Positions 24,303-26,732 of a DNA stretch of 26,732 nt are shown here, in pieces. The stretch is from the NCBI GenBank assembly GCA_023425225.1, contig JAFADB010000090.1, forward strand, positions 1 through 26,732. Reading direction: 5' to 3'. This stretch comes from Pseudomonadota bacterium. GTDB lineage: Bacteria > Pseudomonadota > Gammaproteobacteria > Xanthomonadales > Xanthomonadaceae. The translations under genes and the position numbers were made by a program. The notes beneath the pieces were generated by a model that was not told the origin of the DNA, ran no database searches, and worked only from the letters and a program-made list of their open reading frames with translations. The stretch's first letter is position 1, and every line of letters starts with the position of its first letter.

Positions 24303-24638
24303 ATGAATACTCGCAAGAACACTTCCAAACTGCTTGCCCTGGGTGCCGCGTTGGCCGCCGCGATGGCGCTGCCCGCCATGGCGCAGAGCGCACAGCAGGA
24401 CGCAGCGGCCACCAATCCGGCTGCCGCGCAGCCACAGGCCGCGGCCTCGGGCGGCGGGCAGACCTGGGAAAGCGTGGACACCGACGGCGATGGCGCGATC
24501 AGCAAGCAGGAGGCCCAGGTCAACGCCGGGCTGACGCAGATCTTCGACCAGGCCGACACCGACAAGGACGGCAAGCTCACGCCCGACGAATACAAGGCCT
24601 TCGTCGCCAGCCAGCAGGGTGGCGCGACCCAGCCCTGA
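24303..24638 (+). CDS. Exported EF-hand calcium-binding protein
   Basis: A 111-residue secreted or periplasmic protein. A signal peptide (residues 1-28, ending PAMAQ) is followed by an Ala/Gln-rich linker (29-52) and a pair of EF-hands with complete calcium loops: Asp59 to Glu70 (DTDGDGAISKQE) and Asp85 to Glu96 (DTDKDGKLTPDE). AAAGGAG is eight bases from the ATG. Similar small EF-hand proteins are common in Xanthomonadaceae, with proposed roles in calcium buffering or sensing. A good hairpin terminator stands about 50 bases downstream, so it is probably a single-gene unit. Confidence 0.87.
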   Translation: MNTRKNTSKLLALGAALAAAMALPAMAQSAQQDAAATNPAAAQPQAAASGGGQTWESVDTDGDGAISKQEAQVNAGLTQIFDQADTDKDGKLTPDEYKAFVASQQGGATQP

Positions 24639-24690
24639 GGACCTTGCGGTCCGGCGGGCGGCGATCGAATGACACGTGCCGCAGCATCGG

Positions 24691-24720
24691 CGGGGTGGCT
24701 TGGGCCACCCCGTTCGTTTG
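24691..24720 (+). terminator. Probable terminator after the EF-hand gene
   Basis: A perfect 9-bp stem, CGGGGTGGC (24691-24699) with GCCACCCCG (24704-24712) and loop TTGG, followed by the T-rich TTCGTTTG (24713-24720). Reasonable for an intrinsic terminator, though the T-run is broken. Confidence 0.6.
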
Positions 24721-24753
24721 TGCGTCGTCGCTGCCCTGCCGCCGACTGGGTAC

Positions 24754-24774
24754 GCCGCGACCGAAGGTCGCGGC
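24754..24774. repeat. GCGACC-GAA-GGTCGC hairpin upstream of the HAD gene
   Basis: A perfect 9-bp stem, GCCGCGACC with GGTCGCGGC and a GAA loop, 16 bases before the HAD start. A near copy with loop GAT is at 25615-25631, just after the same gene. Confidence 0.7.
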
Positions 24775-24790
24775 TGATATGCTTGCCGCC

Positions 24791-25540
24791 ATGAAGACAC
24801 ATGCATTTTCCGCCGGGGACGGCATCGCCCTGGTGGGTTTCGACGGCGACGACACGCTGTGGAAGAGCGAGGACTACTACCGCAGCGCCGAGGAGGAATT
24901 CGAGCAGATCCTCAGCCGCTACATCGACCTGCAGGATGCGGGCACCGCACGCCACCTGCTGGAGGTCGAGCGCCGCAACCTGGGCGTGTTCGGCTACGGC
25001 GCCAAGGGCATGACGCTGTCGATGATCGAGGCGGCGGTCGAACTGACCGAGGCGGCCATCGAGGCACGCGACATCCAGGCGATCGTGGAGATCGGCCGGC
25101 GCACGCTGCAGCACCCGGTCGAGCTGATCGACGGCGTGCGCGAGGCGGTGGCGCAGATCGCCCGCGACTTCGAGATCGTGCTGATCACCAAGGGCGACCT
25201 GTTCCACCAGGAGCAGAAGATCGAACGCTCCGGCCTGTCGGACCTGTTCCCGCGCATCGAGGTGGTCTCGGAGAAGGATCCGCAGACCTATGCCCGCGTG
25301 CTGTCCGAGTTCGACCTGCCGGCCGGGCGCTTCGTCATGGTCGGCAATTCGCTGCGCTCCGACATCGAGCCGGTGCTGACGCTGGGCGGCTGGGGCATCC
25401 ACACCCCGTACGCGGTCACCTGGGCGCACGAGACCGAGCACGGCGTGCAGGCCGGCGACAGCCGTGTCTACGAGGTTGACCACGCCGCCGGTTGGCCGCA
25501 GGCGGTGGCCGAGATCGCGCGGGTCGCCAGCGCCGGCTGA
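24791..25540 (+). CDS. HAD family hydrolase
   Basis: A 249-residue cytoplasmic haloacid dehalogenase superfamily enzyme, probably a phosphatase. Motif I is Asp18-x-Asp20-x-Thr22 in VGFDGDDTLW; motif II is the Thr in IVLITKGD; a Lys in SEKDPQTYARVL fits motif III; and VGNSLRSDIEPVL supplies the acidic motif IV. A helical cap lies between about residues 30 and 125. The substrate cannot be told from sequence. No Shine-Dalgarno is seen at the ATG at 24791 or at the alternative 24779; TATGCT at 24778-24783 resembles a -10 box, so translation from a very short leader is possible. The long open frame upstream from 24188 crosses the EF-hand gene and is a shadow. Confidence 0.88.
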   Translation: MKTHAFSAGDGIALVGFDGDDTLWKSEDYYRSAEEEFEQILSRYIDLQDAGTARHLLEVERRNLGVFGYGAKGMTLSMIEAAVELTEAAIEARDIQAIVEIGRRTLQHPVELIDGVREAVAQIARDFEIVLITKGDLFHQEQKIERSGLSDLFPRIEVVSEKDPQTYARVLSEFDLPAGRFVMVGNSLRSDIEPVLTLGGWGIHTPYAVTWAHETEHGVQAGDSRVYEVDHAAGWPQAVAEIARVASAG

Positions 25541-25614
25541 AGGCGCGGCCGTTCGCGCGATCGACGGGTATCCGGAGACCTGTCGAAGGCCCGGCCCCGG
25601 CTGGATTTCCCGAC

Positions 25615-25631
25615 TGCGACCGATGGTCGCA
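25615..25631. repeat. TGCGACC-GAT-GGTCGCA hairpin downstream of the HAD gene
   Basis: A perfect 7-bp stem with a three-base loop, 75 bases after the HAD stop and sharing its core GCGACC/GGTCGC with the hairpin at 24754-24774. Confidence 0.6.
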
Positions 25632-25681
25632 ACAGCGCTTTTCGCCGCAACCGCGCGCGGCGGCCGGTTTAGCATGGCCGC

Positions 25682-26062
25682 GTGAGGAACCCGGTCCGCC
25701 ATCGCCGTTCGCGCATCGCCCTGCTGGCGATCCTGTGCCTGCTGTGCCAGCAGCTGGCGATGGCCGCGGCGTGCGCGATGCCGCCACTGCCGGCGCCGGC
25801 GATGTCCGAGCACTGCGCCGAGGCCGGCATCGCCATGCACCGCGATGCCGACCCGCAGGCGCCGTGCCAGACCCACGATGCCGCCGCACAGGCGGTGCTG
25901 GGCGACCACGCGCCGCCCGCGGTGCCGATGCAGGCGCTGCCGCCGCCGCTGTTCCCGCTGGCCCTGCAGGTCGTCGCGCCGGCGGTCTCCCCGCTCGCGG
26001 CGGCGATGCCGCTGCATGCCGATCCGCCGCCGCGGCTGCGTTACTGCACCCTGCTGATCTAG
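25682..26062 (+). CDS. Small secreted Cys/His/Met-containing protein upstream of a metal-efflux gene
   Basis: A 126-residue protein with a GTG start, an Arg-rich n-region and a hydrophobic signal segment (residues 12-28). The mature part is Pro/Ala-rich with scattered metal-ligand type residues (SEHC, MHRDAD, CQTHD, LRYC). No Shine-Dalgarno is visible; TTTAGCAT just upstream looks like a -10 box, so the message may be leaderless. It lies 71 bases before a CusC-type gene, a place where Xanthomonadaceae often encode small copper-related secreted proteins of the CopL or DUF2946 kind; I cannot assign it firmly to either. A role in metal binding or sensing is inference. Confidence 0.6.
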   Translation: MRNPVRHRRSRIALLAILCLLCQQLAMAAACAMPPLPAPAMSEHCAEAGIAMHRDADPQAPCQTHDAAAQAVLGDHAPPAVPMQALPPPLFPLALQVVAPAVSPLAAAMPLHADPPPRLRYCTLLI

Positions 26063-26133
26063 CCCCTTTCTCCTTCCTGCTGGCCGTCGCGGCGTAGTCG
26101 CCGCGCCCGTTTCCTGCCCTGGCTGGAGAAACC

Positions 26134-26732
26134 ATGTTTCCGTTTTCCCGTTTCCGTTCCGTCGAACGGACGCCGGCGCGTGGCGCCGGAAGGCCCCCAT
26201 CGTGGGTGCTGTTGCTGCTTGCCCTGACCCCTGCGATCGCGCCGGCGCAGACCGTGGCCGATGCGTCCGCGCCGGTATCGCTGCCGCAGGCGGTCGCGCT
26301 GGCCAGTGCCCGCGCGCCGATGCTCGAGGCCCGCCGGCACGCGCTGCTCGCCGCGCGCGAGGAGGCCGCGCGCGCCGGCGCGCTGCCCGATCCGATGCTC
26401 GGCGTCGGCATCGACAACCTGCCGGTCAGTGGCGGCGACGCCTTCGACGGCGGCGCCGAGGACATGACCATGCGCACGATCTCGCTGACGCAGCAGATCC
26501 CGTCGGCCGCCAAGCGGCGCGCGCAGACCGCGCTGGCCGCGCGCGAGACCGAACTGGCCGAGGCGATGTCCAGCGCCGAGCTGCTGGCGGTGCGCCGCGC
26601 CAGTGCCGAGGCGTGGATCGAGCTGTGGGCGGCGCAGCGCGAGTACCGCACGCTGCAGGCCCAGCGCGAGCAGGCCGGGCTGGCGCAGCGGCTGGCCAGG
26701 GCGCGTGCCGCCAGCGGTGCCGGCAGCGTGGC
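26134..26732 (+). CDS. TolC-family outer-membrane efflux protein, CusC/CzcC-type (partial, 3' end cut by window)
   Basis: The first 199 codons of an outer-membrane factor of an RND-type efflux pump; the rest is beyond the window. GGAG is six bases before the ATG at 26134. After a Pro/Arg-rich n-region comes a signal segment (about residues 24-38, WVLLLLALTPAIAPA), then the family pattern of SLPQAVALASARAPMLEARR, GALPDPMLGVGIDNLP and ISLTQQIPSAAKRRAQ, and a long Ala/Glu/Arg-rich coiled-coil helix. The PDPML motif followed by a QQIP block is typical of the heavy-metal (Cus/Czc) branch. With the small secreted protein upstream, it probably opens a copper or zinc efflux operon. Confidence 0.88.
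   Translation, partial: MFPFSRFRSVERTPARGAGRPPSWVLLLLALTPAIAPAQTVADASAPVSLPQAVALASARAPMLEARRHALLAAREEAARAGALPDPMLGVGIDNLPVSGGDAFDGGAEDMTMRTISLTQQIPSAAKRRAQTALAARETELAEAMSSAELLAVRRASAEAWIELWAAQREYRTLQAQREQAGLAQRLARARAASGAGSV

Noticed and set aside
24188..24790. N-terminal extension of the HAD hydrolase by about 200 residues
   Set aside because: The extension overlaps the EF-hand gene in another frame and its terminator; the HAD motif I lies only 18 residues after the ATG at 24791, as usual for the family.

Overview
The window is very GC-rich (about 70% by eye, not counted) and looks like a chromosomal segment of a gammaproteobacterium of the Xanthomonadaceae (Lysobacter, Luteimonas, Pseudoxanthomonas or Xanthomonas type). 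This rests on the protein types (Oar-like TonB-dependent receptor, FolB followed by a YbdG-type MscS channel, APC permease paired with a YkuD protein, CPXCG protein), on TAGAAT/TAGACT-like -10 boxes, and on G/C-rich palindromic intergenic repeats. No rRNA, tRNA, CRISPR array, transposase or phage gene was seen.

Layout. 1-307: non-coding, repeat-like. 308-1989 (+): folB and a mechanosensitive channel, overlapping. 2090-4476 (+): a circularly permuted ATP-grasp protein and an alpha-E protein, an amidoligase-type pair of unknown product. 4477-4916: repeat, promoter and LacI-type operator. 4917-7091 (+): GH3 glycosidase without a signal peptide. 7192-8726 (-): a PQQ-type sugar dehydrogenase lipoprotein and a small stress-type protein. 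8878-9393 (+): a membrane protein, closed by a 19-bp hairpin.

9455-23442 is the most interesting part: a divergent locus that reads as uptake and breakdown of peptidoglycan peptides. On the minus strand, in transcription order, come an exported SH3-NlpC/P60 endopeptidase, an L-Ala-D/L-Glu epimerase, a MurR/RpiR regulator, a YkuD protein and an APC permease. On the plus strand come an exported transglutaminase-like protein, an Oar-like TonB-dependent receptor, a beta-lactamase-fold serine hydrolase, an AmiD-type lipoprotein amidase and a VanX/DdpX-type D-Ala-D-Ala dipeptidase. The divergent gap holds two AT-rich palindromes about 31.5 bp apart, good candidates for MurR-family operators. Inferred model: outer-membrane and periplasmic enzymes trim cell-wall material, the receptor brings fragments in, NlpC/P60 frees L-Ala-D-Glu, a permease takes products into the cytoplasm, and the epimerase makes L-Ala-L-Glu for ordinary peptidases. 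The individual enzymes are known families; the combination resembles B. subtilis ykfABCD rebuilt with Gram-negative envelope parts.

23447-25540 (+): a CPXCG zinc-ribbon protein, a small membrane protein, an exported EF-hand protein and a HAD hydrolase flanked by similar hairpins. 25682-26732 (+): a small secreted Cys/His protein and the start of a CusC/TolC-type outer-membrane efflux protein, probably the beginning of a heavy-metal efflux operon that leaves the window.
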